A DNA stretch of 64,000 nt from Mesorhizobium sp. M4B.F.Ca.ET.203.01.1.1 (GTDB lineage: Bacteria > Pseudomonadota > Alphaproteobacteria > Rhizobiales > Rhizobiaceae), in assembly GCF_004791025.1 (NCBI RefSeq), contig NZ_SRUO01000005.1, positions 124,001 to 188,000 of the forward strand, given 5' to 3'. Numbering within the stretch: the stretch's first letter is position 1; each line of letters starts with the position of its first letter. The position numbers and the translations under genes were made by a program. The notes beneath the pieces were generated by a model. That model had not been told where the DNA came from. It did no database searches and worked only from the letters and a program-made list of their open reading frames with translations. This document shows, one piece after another, positions 7,032-14,645 of this stretch.

Positions 7032-7091
7032 TTCGCACTTTCTGCGATAAATCGTACTTTGCCCTATTGCCTATTTCGCATTTTGTGCGAA
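7032..7091. promoter_or_regulatory. Two prophage operator sites before the rightward operon
   Basis: TTCGCACTTTCTGCGAT at 7032-7048 has 11 of 12 arm bases and TTCGCATTTTGTGCGAA at 7075-7091 is a perfect 6-5-6 inverted repeat. Together with 6089 and 6123 they form a four-site operator set. The 7075 site falls between possible -35 (TTGCCT, 7067-7072) and -10 (GAATAT, 7089-7094) elements, so a bound regulator would block the promoter of the gene at 7120. Confidence 0.75.
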
Positions 7092-7119
7092 TATGTCTCT
7101 CAGAGATAGGGAGATCGCA

Positions 7120-7305
7120 ATGACAACCGCCTTGCTCAAGAATGCCCGCGCCGTCCGCAAGCAGCTTCTCGCTTCGGCTCTTTATTCCGCTGCCTCGATC
7201 CGCGATGCGGTCGAGCTTGCCGCCGACAACCTTCGCCAGCTTGCCGACGAGGACGAGGCCGACCGCCGCGCCACGGCTTGGGTCTCCCGGCACTTCCCGG
7301 CCTAA
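7120..7305 (+). CDS. First gene of rightward prophage operon, unknown
   Basis: A 61-aa helical protein (MTTALLKNARAVRKQLL...). An ATG at 7093 is in frame but falls in the likely -10 region; the ATG at 7120 follows TAGGGAGAT at good spacing. The same GATAGGGAGAT leader recurs before the next gene (7337-7347), so the two genes may share a duplicated translation signal. Function unknown; as the first gene under operator control it might be an early regulator. Confidence 0.55.
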   Translation: MTTALLKNARAVRKQLLASALYSAASIRDAVELAADNLRQLADEDEADRRATAWVSRHFPA

Positions 7306-7353
7306 CCACCACCCCACTCTGCCACCCGGCGCCGAAGATAGGGAGATACGAAG

Positions 7354-7527
7354 ATGAGCGCAGCAGCCAAAACCCGCATCTACACGGTTTGTACGACCTA
7401 CAGCGGAGAACTCGTCAGGCGCATCGAAGCCGAGAGCGAATACGAGGCTCGCTACCTCGTCAGCCGCATCACAGGCCGGTTGCTCGACTCTCTGACCACA
7501 AGCGTCAAGCCGGTGGCGTGGCGGTGA
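7354..7527 (+). CDS. Small prophage protein, 57 aa
   Basis: Starts MSAAAKTRIYTVCTTYSGELV with GATAGGGAGAT just upstream, and reads as a compact beta-then-helix sequence rich in charged residues. Its stop overlaps the GTG of the next ORF (GTGA). Function unknown; the strong translation signals and coupling make it a likely real gene. Confidence 0.5.
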   Translation: MSAAAKTRIYTVCTTYSGELVRRIEAESEYEARYLVSRITGRLLDSLTTSVKPVAWR

Positions 7528-7616
7528 TTGAAATATCTGAACAGGCTTACTGGTGCGCAGCGATTGCGGTGATCGCACTCGACGCCCTGCTGCTCTGGCT
7601 CGGGACGCGTCCGTAG
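7524..7616 (+). CDS. Very small prophage membrane protein, 30 aa
   Basis: A GTG start overlaps the previous stop (GTGA). The product (IEISEQAYWCAAIAVIALDA then LLLWLGTRP) is one hydrophobic helix with a short tail. It could be a lysis regulator or exclusion peptide, but only the membrane segment is visible. Confidence 0.45.
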   Translation: MIEISEQAYWCAAIAVIALDALLLWLGTRP

Positions 7617-7674
7617 GCTTGAACCACCAACCCCACATCATCTCTTCGCTGAGATGGAAGAAAGGAACAGAGAG

Positions 7675-7890
7675 ATGAGCCAGCGCAAGGAAGACTACAT
7701 GCGCGGCTACGGCGACGGGTTCAAGGATGGTGTTGCTCACGCGGAAAGTTCCGGGGACGAGACCATCAGCCCATACGAATGGATGGCGCAAGAATTCGAT
7801 CGCCTAGCTGTCCTGCGCAAGATGTGGACCGCCTTGGAGGTCGCCGCGACGATCCGCAACCACGACATCCATCGCAAACCCGCCCCCTGA
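7675..7890 (+). CDS. Prophage hypothetical protein
   Basis: A 71-aa protein (MSQRKEDYMRGYGDGFKDG...). The Gly-rich MRGYGDGFKDGVAHA stretch is common in small phage proteins of unknown role. An in-frame ATG at 7654 lies before the AAAGGA site, so 7675 is preferred. Function unknown. Confidence 0.5.
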   Translation: MSQRKEDYMRGYGDGFKDGVAHAESSGDETISPYEWMAQEFDRLAVLRKMWTALEVAATIRNHDIHRKPAP

Positions 7891-7944
7891 ACCCCCAACC
7901 ATCCCCCATTCGCTTCACAGATCGGGGAGAGAAGGAAAACGAAG

Positions 7945-8298
7945 ATGAGCGCTTGCGATGACTTCAGCGTCGAATACGAGTTCGAAGATATCGAGATCGA
8001 AGAGGACGGGGTTCACTTCGGCTCGTTCTGGGGAACTGCAGAGCTTGCGCTGAACGACCCGCGTGACGGCGATTTCTACGTCAAGAATATCGCAATCAAC
8101 GGGCAAAAGCGAGAGCGCCAGACGCTCAAGGGCTACAGCCTGACCGTCATGAAGCGCACCGATGCCGTGCTGCTCCTGCCGTGGCCGGCCAAGGACAACA
8201 CCACGTTCAAGGCGCGGCTGTTCAGGAAGATCGAGTCGGCTCTCTACGCCAGCCAGGATGCGCGCGAGCGGTTTGCCGGCGAGTTGGAGGCTGCGTGA
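7945..8298 (+). CDS. Prophage hypothetical protein
   Basis: A 117-aa acidic protein starting MSACDDFSVEYEFEDIEIEEDG, beta-rich at first and helical at the C-terminus (RLFRKIESALYASQDARERF). AGGAAAACGAAG precedes the ATG. Its stop overlaps the next start (TGATG). Function unknown; its acidic N-terminus could mimic DNA, but nothing shows that it does. Confidence 0.6.
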   Translation: MSACDDFSVEYEFEDIEIEEDGVHFGSFWGTAELALNDPRDGDFYVKNIAINGQKRERQTLKGYSLTVMKRTDAVLLLPWPAKDNTTFKARLFRKIESALYASQDARERFAGELEAA

Positions 8299-8468
8299 TG
8301 GAGCGGAAGGTTATCACGTCGCATGTGTTCCCGCCCATCCCAGTCCGGTGCTTCGACTGGTGCGCGTGGTTCGATGATCTCGGCGCCGACGACAGCCCCT
8401 ACGGCTACGGGCGAACCGAGGAAGAAGCAATCGAGGATTTGCTCGAAAACTATGGTGAGGACGACTGA
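8298..8468 (+). CDS. Prophage hypothetical protein, 56 aa
   Basis: Starts MERKVITSHVFPPIPVRCFDW and continues with a GYGRTEEEAIEDLLENY helix. The form (a short Trp/Asp strand followed by GxGxTxEEAIxDL) resembles HicB-like or other small phage folds, which is only a resemblance. The start overlaps the previous stop (TGATG). Confidence 0.55.
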   Translation: MERKVITSHVFPPIPVRCFDWCAWFDDLGADDSPYGYGRTEEEAIEDLLENYGEDD

Positions 8469-8469
8469 C

Positions 8470-8637
8470 ATGCCCCGCGACCTGATCGAGGAAATGGCCC
8501 TCATCCGCATGAGCCAGCTACAGCGCGAACTCTACTTCGGATGGATAGCAGCTCTGGAGCAGGCAAACCAGCATGAGGAAGCCGATGCGCTTCTAATGCT
8601 CGCCGCTCGGGCAGAGACGGAAAGGCAGGCAGCATAA
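8470..8637 (+). CDS. Prophage hypothetical protein, 55 aa
   Basis: An all-helical 55-aa protein (MPRDLIEEMALIRMSQLQRELYFG...). It starts 1 base after the previous stop and ends in a TAATG overlap with the next gene. Function unknown. Confidence 0.55.
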   Translation: MPRDLIEEMALIRMSQLQRELYFGWIAALEQANQHEEADALLMLAARAETERQAA

Positions 8638-8843
8638 TGGACCACCATACGGAAATGCTAAATGCCGCGCTGAAGCTCGCCGACGAGCCCTCTGATGGCT
8701 ATGGCGCCGGGTTTCTCGAATACCAGGCAAGAACCATCTTCCGCGACTTGGCCCGCATCTATGGCCATGAGGGCGCCAAGGTCGTGTTCACCGAAATCAT
8801 GCTGTCCGAAGCAAGCCGCAAGAGGATCACGATCGATGTCTGA
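8637..8843 (+). CDS. Prophage hypothetical protein, 68 aa
   Basis: A helical protein starting MDHHTEMLNAALKLADEPSDGYG. It lies between a TAATG overlap upstream and an 8-base overlap with the Rad52-like gene downstream, so it is probably co-translated with the recombination gene. Function unknown. Confidence 0.55.
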   Translation: MDHHTEMLNAALKLADEPSDGYGAGFLEYQARTIFRDLARIYGHEGAKVVFTEIMLSEASRKRITIDV

Positions 8844-9612
8844 GAACACGAAACTCTGGGATCTTCTCGGCAGGACCGACCCGTCCCATACCACGCAATT
8901 CAAGCGCGGCGGCGGCTTTTCCGGAACCGCCATCAAGCCCATGTGGTCTTACCGCCGTATGACGGAAGAGTTCGGCCCTTGCGGTGTCGGCTGGGGTATC
9001 GAGGCGCCACAGTTCCAGGTTCTTCAGGGCGCCGAGGATGAGAAGCTGGTCTTCTGCACCGTTTCCGTCTGGTACGTCCACGAAGGCGAACGCCACCAGT
9101 TGGTCGGCGTCGGCGGTGACAAGGCCGTTACCAAGAACAAATACGGGCTCGCCAGCGACGATGAGGCGTTCAAGAAGGCTTTCACCGACTCGGTCACGAA
9201 TGCCCTGAAATTCCTTGGCGTTGGCGCTGATGTCCATATGGGTCTGTTTGACGACAACAAGTACGTCAACACGATGCGCCATGAGTTTTCAGACGCGCCA
9301 GCACAAAAGCCAAGCCGCCATTCTCTCAAGAAGGATATCGGCGACATCACCAAGCCAGACCGCTGGGACGAGTTCGAACGCGAATTGCTCGAATGCACCA
9401 CCATCCCGCAGTTGAACAAGTTCAAGCTAGCGTGGAGCGCCATCGCCGAGGCTCAGGGCTGGCAGGACGGTGAGCTTGGCTGGCGAACTGTGGCCCGAGA
9501 GGAAATCAACAAGCGCCAGCAAGTCATCCTGAACGGGCTGCCTGACGACGACACATTCCCAGGGGACCGCCCCTCGAACGGCAATTACGTTTCCACCATT
9601 CAAGCAGGCTGA
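8836..9612 (+). CDS. Rad52/ERF-like single-strand annealing protein
   Basis: A 258-aa protein. Residues 1-150 form a recombinase-like core: LWDLLGRTDPSHTTQFKR, GTAIKPMWSYRRMTEEFGPCGVGWG, VGGDKAV, and DDEAFKKAFTDSVTNALKFLGVGADVHMGLFDD. This order (substrate-type lead, FGxxGxGW, then AxxxAxTDAxxxALxxxG) fits phage single-strand annealing proteins related to Rad52 and ERF, which pair complementary strands during phage recombination. The C-terminal third is a less conserved tail. It probably works with the DUF968-type nuclease downstream. The exact subfamily is uncertain. Confidence 0.7.
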   Translation: MSENTKLWDLLGRTDPSHTTQFKRGGGFSGTAIKPMWSYRRMTEEFGPCGVGWGIEAPQFQVLQGAEDEKLVFCTVSVWYVHEGERHQLVGVGGDKAVTKNKYGLASDDEAFKKAFTDSVTNALKFLGVGADVHMGLFDDNKYVNTMRHEFSDAPAQKPSRHSLKKDIGDITKPDRWDEFERELLECTTIPQLNKFKLAWSAIAEAQGWQDGELGWRTVAREEINKRQQVILNGLPDDDTFPGDRPSNGNYVSTIQAG

Positions 9613-9661
9613 ACCAGAGAAGCCGGGGCCGCAAATGGCTCCGGCGGAAAGGCCAAGGGAC

Positions 9662-10078
9662 ATGGCAAAGCGATCAGACAAGCCGGTATACAGCTTCATT
9701 CGCAAGGGGAACTGCCTGGTTCCCGAGATGGACTATGACCTTCGCGCGCTCGACGGCGTTGCGAATGGCCAGCGCGTCCGCCTCGATGTCAAGGAATGGC
9801 GCAACCTCGATAGGCTCCGCGCCTACTGGTCGCTGCTGCATGAGGCCGTGGCCTCCACAGGCATGTCGATCGCCGCCGAAAAACTTCATGAGGTGATCAA
9901 GCTCGAAACCGGCCTTGTCGATCTGGTGCGCCTGCCCAACGGCATGACGGTCGCGATCCCCTCCTCCATTGCGCTGGATCGCATGGCCGAGCCCGAGTTC
10001 ATCGCCTTCTTCCAGAGCGCCGAGGAATTCCTGGCGCGCGTCTACGGCTTTGTGAGCGAGAGGAGCGAGGCAGCATGA
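9662..10078 (+). CDS. Phage protein related to NinB/DUF1367-type proteins
   Basis: A 138-aa protein. An RLDVKEWRNLDRLRAYWSLLHEAVAST segment is followed by AAEKLHEVIKLETG and an IPSSIALDRMAEPEFIAFFQSAEEFLA helix. This layout is typical of phage proteins near the recombination genes that bind DNA (NinB or DUF1367 type). The ATG at 9662 follows AAGGGA. It lies directly after the annealing protein, which fits a recombination accessory role. Confidence 0.6.
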   Translation: MAKRSDKPVYSFIRKGNCLVPEMDYDLRALDGVANGQRVRLDVKEWRNLDRLRAYWSLLHEAVASTGMSIAAEKLHEVIKLETGLVDLVRLPNGMTVAIPSSIALDRMAEPEFIAFFQSAEEFLARVYGFVSERSEAA

Positions 10079-10194
10079 TCCGCCAGTCCCGCCAAATCTG
10101 GAGACGCGCCCACCCGGTAAAGCTCCCCAGCCGGGATACGAGCGTCCATGCAGAACGTCGCGTGCCGTCACATGGCTACGGAGAACGTATATGA
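10075..10194 (+). CDS. Very small prophage ORF, 39 aa
   Basis: A basic 39-aa ORF (MIRQSRQIWRRAHPVKLPSR...) overlapped by 4 bases (ATGA) on both sides, so it fills the gap between its neighbours exactly. That arrangement is unlikely by chance and suggests translation, possibly to couple the two larger genes. Function unknown. Confidence 0.4.
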   Translation: MIRQSRQIWRRAHPVKLPSRDTSVHAERRVPSHGYGERI

Positions 10195-10505
10195 CCGACA
10201 ACGCTGGTAAGCTGCTTTTCGAATGCACCAATACGTGGGCATGGTTTCGCGGCGAGGTCGTGAGCGAGACCGACAAAACGTATCTTGTTCGAACGCCGGG
10301 CGGCCAGACAACGCGACGGGCGCATAAGACGGTGCAAGACGTTCTGCTGCCGGCGGATGCGGACCACGTTGCCGCAGAAAAGCGTTACCGGGAAGCCATT
10401 CGTAGCTTTGACGATCGAGTTAAAGCCGCCCAACTAGTGCTTAACGCCCTAAAGCATGAGCAAAAACTGGCGGCGATCGCTGCACTCATCACGGTTTCGC
10501 CATGA
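10191..10505 (+). CDS. Prophage hypothetical protein
   Basis: A 104-aa protein: a small beta-barrel-like N-terminus (LLFECTNTWAWFRGEVVSETDKTYLVRTPGGQTTRR) followed by helices. The ATGA overlaps at both ends indicate coupling. A nucleic-acid-binding barrel is possible from the pattern of strands, but this is not established. Confidence 0.55.
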   Translation: MTDNAGKLLFECTNTWAWFRGEVVSETDKTYLVRTPGGQTTRRAHKTVQDVLLPADADHVAAEKRYREAIRSFDDRVKAAQLVLNALKHEQKLAAIAALITVSP

Positions 10506-10678
10506 CCAGCACCGTGCAAGTCCGCTCCTACCAGCGCCGCAAGCCCGAGCGCTCACCGGAATTCAGGGCGCTCCACAACCGATTGGTCGATGAGGTCGAA
10601 TATATGCACCTCTCCGATGAACTGGTCCAAGCGCTTTCATTCGTACTGAGTGAAGCCGGGTTTCTGAGGGAGGAGTGA
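10502..10678 (+). CDS. Prophage hypothetical protein, 58 aa
   Basis: A 58-aa protein (MTSTVQVRSYQRRKPERSPE...), basic at the start and acidic-helical after residue 28. Its start overlaps the previous stop (ATGA), and GAGGGAGGAG near its end serves as the ribosome-binding site of the next gene. Function unknown. Confidence 0.5.
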   Translation: MTSTVQVRSYQRRKPERSPEFRALHNRLVDEVEYMHLSDELVQALSFVLSEAGFLREE

Positions 10679-10681
10679 GGG

Positions 10682-11068
10682 ATGGCTCACGCTATTCGCC
10701 GCGAAGAAACTGCCTTCAGCCTGTCGCCGATAGATCGGAAGCGGCCGGCAAAGAAGGATGCGGGCTACCTGAAATGGCTGCATGAGCTTCCGTGCCTGGT
10801 GACAGGAGCGCGGCCGATCGAGGCCTGCCACGTCTCCTATGCCGATCCTCGCTATGGAAAGCGCGAGCGCGGCAAGTCGGAGAAGGCGGATGACCGTTGG
10901 GCCGTGCCGCTTTCTCCCTCAGAGCATCGCCGCCAGCACTCAATGGACGAACGCGCCTACTGGCAGTCGGTTGGCATCGACCCGCTTCAAGTCGCCTTAG
11001 CACTCTACGGCTGCGACCGTGACAACACCATGGCCGAGATCATCATTCGAAACGCGAGGATGAGATGA
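10682..11068 (+). CDS. DUF968-type HNH-like phage nuclease
   Basis: A 128-aa protein with CLVTGARPIEACHVSYADPRYGKRERGKSEKADDRWAVPLSPSEHRRQHSM. The C, then CH, DP, and EHRRQH spacing is the conserved core of DUF968/recombination-endonuclease-like phage proteins, which resemble HNH nucleases. A typical HNH member would cut DNA with a bound divalent metal. Its neighbours (annealing protein, methyltransferases) fit a recombination role. Confidence 0.75.
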   Translation: MAHAIRREETAFSLSPIDRKRPAKKDAGYLKWLHELPCLVTGARPIEACHVSYADPRYGKRERGKSEKADDRWAVPLSPSEHRRQHSMDERAYWQSVGIDPLQVALALYGCDRDNTMAEIIIRNARMR

Positions 11069-11358
11069 GGACCGAAACGCAAACCGTCCGCATCGGCGAA
11101 AACATGGGCCCTATCGACTGGACCTATTCGTCATCGAAGGACATGCCGCAGATGTGGCGCGATGCCGAGTCGAACCCCTCTGACTACCTGTTCAACGGTC
11201 GCGCGATCATCGAAATATGCATGTATGACGGCTGGCCCTATTGGGAGCCGCGACCCGCCATCTGCTTCATTGGCCCGCTCAATAGCCCGGAATGGACATT
11301 CTTCAACAGCTACGGCGTCCACCCGGAGAGCATCCAGCCGCGAAAGGTGCAACCGTGA
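11065..11358 (+). CDS. Prophage hypothetical protein
   Basis: A 97-aa protein rich in Trp and Pro (DGWPYWEPRPAICFIGPLNSPEW). The ATG at 11065 overlaps the previous stop (ATGA); an ATG at 11104 is an alternative start. Not recognised. Confidence 0.55.
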   Translation: MRTETQTVRIGENMGPIDWTYSSSKDMPQMWRDAESNPSDYLFNGRAIIEICMYDGWPYWEPRPAICFIGPLNSPEWTFFNSYGVHPESIQPRKVQP

Positions 11359-11417
11359 CCAACACCCCCAAGCCAGTCTTTCCCTGGAAGGCGATGTACG
11401 GAAGGATAGAGACGTGA
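11355..11417 (+). CDS. Possible 20-codon coupling ORF
   Basis: A GTG at 11355 overlaps the previous stop, the frame reads 20 codons (ends MYGRIET), and its stop overlaps the GTG of the methyltransferase gene. It may serve to pass ribosomes to a gene whose own GTG has only a moderate site (AAGGATAG). Confidence 0.3.
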   Translation: MTNTPKPVFPWKAMYGRIET

Positions 11418-12424
11418 GCATTCGCATCATCGAAGGCGACTGCCGCACGGTTCTTGCCGGCCTGCCCGATGGCTCGGTGAACTGCTGCGTTACGTCTCCA
11501 CCCTACTTCGGTCTTCGCGACTATGGCGTGGCCGGCCAGATGGGCTTGGAGGCAACGCCGGCAGAGTTTGTCGCCGGGATGGTCGGTCTGTTTCGCGATG
11601 TCAGGCGCGTCTTGCGCGATGACGGAACGCTATGGCTGAACCTGGGCGATACCTACCAGAATGCGAAAGGCCAGGCTGGTGGCGTTGACCCGAAACAGCC
11701 GGCCCGGCGCCATGGGTTGCGGCCACAAGACGTTACCATTCCCGGCCTGAAGCCGAAAGACCTGATCGGCATTCCGTGGCGGGTTGCTTTCGCCCTTCAG
11801 GAGGACGGCTGGTATCTGCGCCAGGATATCATCTGGTCAAAGCCGAACCCAATGCCAGAGAGCGTGCGGGACCGCTGCACCAAGGCGCACGAATACATCT
11901 TCATGCTGTCGAAGTCGCGCCAGTATTTTTACGACAACGAGGCGATCAAGGAGCCGATGTCGCTTTCGTCGGTCGAGCGGCTTTCGCAGGACGTTGAAGC
12001 GCAGACAGGCAGTGCCTGTGTTCCCGGCAAGACCAACGGCACCATAAAGGCTGTCGGCAAGGTCGATAAGCAGCGGGGCCACGGTCGCCGCCACGCGGGC
12101 TTCAATGATCGCTGGGACGCCATGGAACGCGCAGAGCAATGCACCGGCTTGCGCAACAAGCGCAGCGTTTGGGAAGTCGCCACGCAACCATTCTCCGAAG
12201 CGCACTTTGCGACCTTTCCACCGGCGCTGATCGAACCCTGCATCAAGGCCGGCTGTCCTACCGGCGGCACTGTCCTAGACCCATTTGGTGGGGCTGGCAC
12301 GACCGGCCTGGTGGCCGACCGCCTTCAGCGCAATGCCATCCTGATCGAACTCAACCCGGCTTATGCCGAAATGGCCCGCAAGCGCCTTACTGGCGATGCC
12401 GGCATGTTTGCAGAGGTAGCTTGA
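11414..12424 (+). CDS. Phage DNA methyltransferase (SPPY type, N4-C or N6-A)
   Basis: A 336-aa methyltransferase of the beta arrangement: catalytic motif IV TSPPYFGLRDYG near residue 30, then a target-recognition region, then FxGxG motif I DPFGGAGTTGLVADR near residue 300, followed by LNPAYAEMARKRL. SPPY is common in N4-cytosine and some N6-adenine enzymes, so the modified base cannot be fixed. No restriction endonuclease lies next to it, so the likely role is protection of phage DNA. The start codon is GTG in a GTGA overlap, chosen because an upstream ATG would overlap the whole previous gene. Confidence 0.88.
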   Translation: MSIRIIEGDCRTVLAGLPDGSVNCCVTSPPYFGLRDYGVAGQMGLEATPAEFVAGMVGLFRDVRRVLRDDGTLWLNLGDTYQNAKGQAGGVDPKQPARRHGLRPQDVTIPGLKPKDLIGIPWRVAFALQEDGWYLRQDIIWSKPNPMPESVRDRCTKAHEYIFMLSKSRQYFYDNEAIKEPMSLSSVERLSQDVEAQTGSACVPGKTNGTIKAVGKVDKQRGHGRRHAGFNDRWDAMERAEQCTGLRNKRSVWEVATQPFSEAHFATFPPALIEPCIKAGCPTGGTVLDPFGGAGTTGLVADRLQRNAILIELNPAYAEMARKRLTGDAGMFAEVA

Positions 12425-12425
12425 C

Positions 12426-13754
12426 ATGACCCCCACCCCCGCTGTCGCCATCCCAGAGACAACACGCGATCTTGAGGCGGTTAGCAATCGCGTCTGGTTC
12501 GATACCGAGTTCATCGAGGACGGCAAGACGATCGAGCTTCTGTCCATCGGACTGGTGAAGGCGGACGGCTCAGCCTACTACGCCGAACCAGCCGAGACCG
12601 ACCGCTCTCGCGCCAGCGAATGGGTGAAGCAAAACGTGCTTCCTCATCTCACCGGGGAGACGAAACCGCGCGCCGAGATCGCCCAAGAGATTATCAAATT
12701 CGTTGGCGAAAAGCCAGAATTTTGGGCGTACTACGCGGATTACGACTGGGTTGCGCTGTGCCAGCTTTACGGCACCATGATGGACCTTCCGGCAGGCTGG
12801 CCGATGCTCTGCATGGACGTTCAGCAGCTTCGCAAATCCGCCGGCAACCCGGAACTTCCCAAGCAGACTTCTACCGAGCATAACGCTCTTGCCGACGCGA
12901 TTTGGACGCGAGACGCATTCGCCTATCTCGCCTCCTCCTCGGCAGCACCATCAGGAGAGGCGGATCCGGTGGCGTGGTGCCAGCCGATGAAGAACGGCGA
13001 GCACACCCCGCGCAAGTTCATCGTCAGGTTCGAAGACGCCGACATGGGCGACGCGATCTTTGATGATGAAGCCGAAGCGCGGGAATATTTCAAGCGTGTG
13101 AATTGGAACTGGAATTGCTATCTGTTCGGCACGTTGCCGCTCGATCCGTCCATCCCCACCCGTCCAGCATCACCCATAGAACAGGGCGAGGTGGAGAGGC
13201 TGATCGAGCGGCCGATCCTTTTCATGGACGAGAAGGGCGTCGTTTACACTAGCGACGGCGGCGCCGTGAAGGCTCTGGTCGACGGCTTGCCTGAGCCGAC
13301 TGTGGGCAGAAAATTGTTGCCGCTGGTCCCCGCCACCGCCCCTGCCGCCCTCCAAGCAGAACTGGCCAAAGCGAAGGCAGCGCTGGAGAAGCAGGAGATT
13401 GAGGAGGATCGCGCCGCCACTGCGATGGCCGAGGTCATCCAAGGCTTGCGCGACAGAGCCGCCCGCGCCGAAGCCCTCGCCGCCGCTACCGCAGTATCGG
13501 TGCCGGGGATGGTGGAGCTTACCGAGTTTGCGAAGGAGATGTGTCGTGTCGGCTTTGACGGCTCCGACGCCAGCGGCGGCGAGATACTCGAAGCCGCCGA
13601 ACAACATGGCTTGGTGAGGTGTGAGGCGTATGATCCAGCCGTCCATAGCGGCATCACCAACAGCGAGTACCTGAACCCAGGCGACAGCATCTACGTGTTC
13701 GCCGGCCCCCTCGCCGCATCCCCCTCCGCACTGACAGATAGAGGGCGGGGATGA
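12426..13754 (+). CDS. Fusion of 3'-5' exoribonuclease (Rv2179c-like) domain with a coiled-coil tail
   Basis: A 442-aa protein. Residues 20-160 match the Rv2179c-like DEDD exonuclease domain: VWFDTEFIEDG (first acidic motif DTE), FWAYYADYDWVAL (second, D), and STEHNALADAIWT (EHNALADA, third). These enzymes trim RNA 3' ends. The remainder holds a small domain (VAWCQPMKNGEHTPRKFIVRFED), a helical Ala/Glu-rich segment (about 300-350) and an acidic C-terminus. The tail resembles phage filler proteins with a hypothetical small domain. Overlaps the next gene by 4 bases. The nuclease call is firm; the tail function is unknown. Confidence 0.8.
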   Translation: MTPTPAVAIPETTRDLEAVSNRVWFDTEFIEDGKTIELLSIGLVKADGSAYYAEPAETDRSRASEWVKQNVLPHLTGETKPRAEIAQEIIKFVGEKPEFWAYYADYDWVALCQLYGTMMDLPAGWPMLCMDVQQLRKSAGNPELPKQTSTEHNALADAIWTRDAFAYLASSSAAPSGEADPVAWCQPMKNGEHTPRKFIVRFEDADMGDAIFDDEAEAREYFKRVNWNWNCYLFGTLPLDPSIPTRPASPIEQGEVERLIERPILFMDEKGVVYTSDGGAVKALVDGLPEPTVGRKLLPLVPATAPAALQAELAKAKAALEKQEIEEDRAATAMAEVIQGLRDRAARAEALAAATAVSVPGMVELTEFAKEMCRVGFDGSDASGGEILEAAEQHGLVRCEAYDPAVHSGITNSEYLNPGDSIYVFAGPLAASPSALTDRGRG

Positions 13755-14269
13755 GCGGACCCGACATGTTCGGCTTTGAGCCGACGCTACACCAGAACCA
13801 ATTGCCGCCGGCCGAGAACAAGTTTCACGTTGGCAACGGCGATGACGGGAAACACTACTGGCTGACGCCACCCGAACTCTATGCCGAGTTGGACGCGGAA
13901 TTCAACTTCGACTTCGATCCTTGCCCGTTCCCGCTGCCAGAAGGCTTCGACGGCCTGACATGCGAATGGGGCAAATCCAGCTATGTCAATCCACCGTTCG
14001 GATCCATCATCCATCAGGGCAAGAAGAAAGGCCCGACTGCATGGGTTCGCAAGGCCATTGAGGAGCATCGTAAGGGCAAGACGGTCGTTCTCGTATACCC
14101 GGTCGATAAATGGGTTCTGATGCTCCTTGCCGCCATCGGCACCGAAGTCCGCAACCTTGGCGACGTGCGTTGGCTCGCCACCGAAGATCGATCACAAGGC
14201 AAAGGAACCGGCCGTCACATCGCCTGCTTCATTCTTGATGCTCGCCAGGAGCCGTCCAATGCCCGCTAA
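13751..14269 (+). CDS. dam: Phage DNA N6-adenine methyltransferase (Dam family)
   Basis: A 172-aa protein that matches the phage Dam family: WLTPPELYAELDAEFNFDFDPCPFP, then SSYVNPPFGS (the NPPF catalytic motif), and a C-terminal KGTGRHIACFI. It methylates adenine, with GATC the usual target in the family. This is the second methyltransferase of the operon, so the phage probably protects its DNA from host restriction in two ways. Family length is typical. Confidence 0.9.
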   Translation: MSGPDMFGFEPTLHQNQLPPAENKFHVGNGDDGKHYWLTPPELYAELDAEFNFDFDPCPFPLPEGFDGLTCEWGKSSYVNPPFGSIIHQGKKKGPTAWVRKAIEEHRKGKTVVLVYPVDKWVLMLLAAIGTEVRNLGDVRWLATEDRSQGKGTGRHIACFILDARQEPSNAR

Positions 14270-14288
14270 CCCCAACCAGGAGCGGGCC

Positions 14289-14645
14289 ATGCCCGACCAT
14301 GAGCGCATTTGGCTTGAAAGCGAAAAAACGGCCGATCGCTACACAGGCCGCATGTGGTGCGAAGACAAGGTTTGGCCCGACGACGACAGTGACGGCGAGC
14401 CGACTGAATATGTCCGCTCCGACCTCTATGCCGCTCTTCTAGACGAACTGGCACGTCAAGGCGAGGCGTTGAAGCTGGCGAGGGAGGCGCTGGACGCAAT
14501 GGTTCACGCCGTGTGCGGTGAATCCGGCTTTGCGAATGCTGTCCGAGTGAACAGCGGTTTTGCTTATCCGTGGCCAGCGCTGGATGAGGCGGAGGCTTTG
14601 GCAATAGAAGTGATCATGGAGAGGACCGATGAAAAGTACCGTTAA
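14289..14645 (+). CDS. Prophage hypothetical protein
   Basis: A 118-aa protein starting MPDHERIWLESEKTADRY. AGGAGCGGGCC precedes the ATG at 14289, so it is preferred over the in-frame ATG at 14259. A helical centre (YAALLDELARQGEALKLAREAL) suggests a short coiled coil. This is a common form in phages of Rhizobiales. Function unknown; the last 17 bases overlap the next gene. Confidence 0.55.
   Translation: MPDHERIWLESEKTADRYTGRMWCEDKVWPDDDSDGEPTEYVRSDLYAALLDELARQGEALKLAREALDAMVHAVCGESGFANAVRVNSGFAYPWPALDEAEALAIEVIMERTDEKYR

Noticed and set aside
6721..7791. A 356-codon minus-strand frame over the second operator pair and the small RNA candidate
   Set aside because: It lies opposite several short plus-strand genes with good translation signals and covers operators and a terminator.
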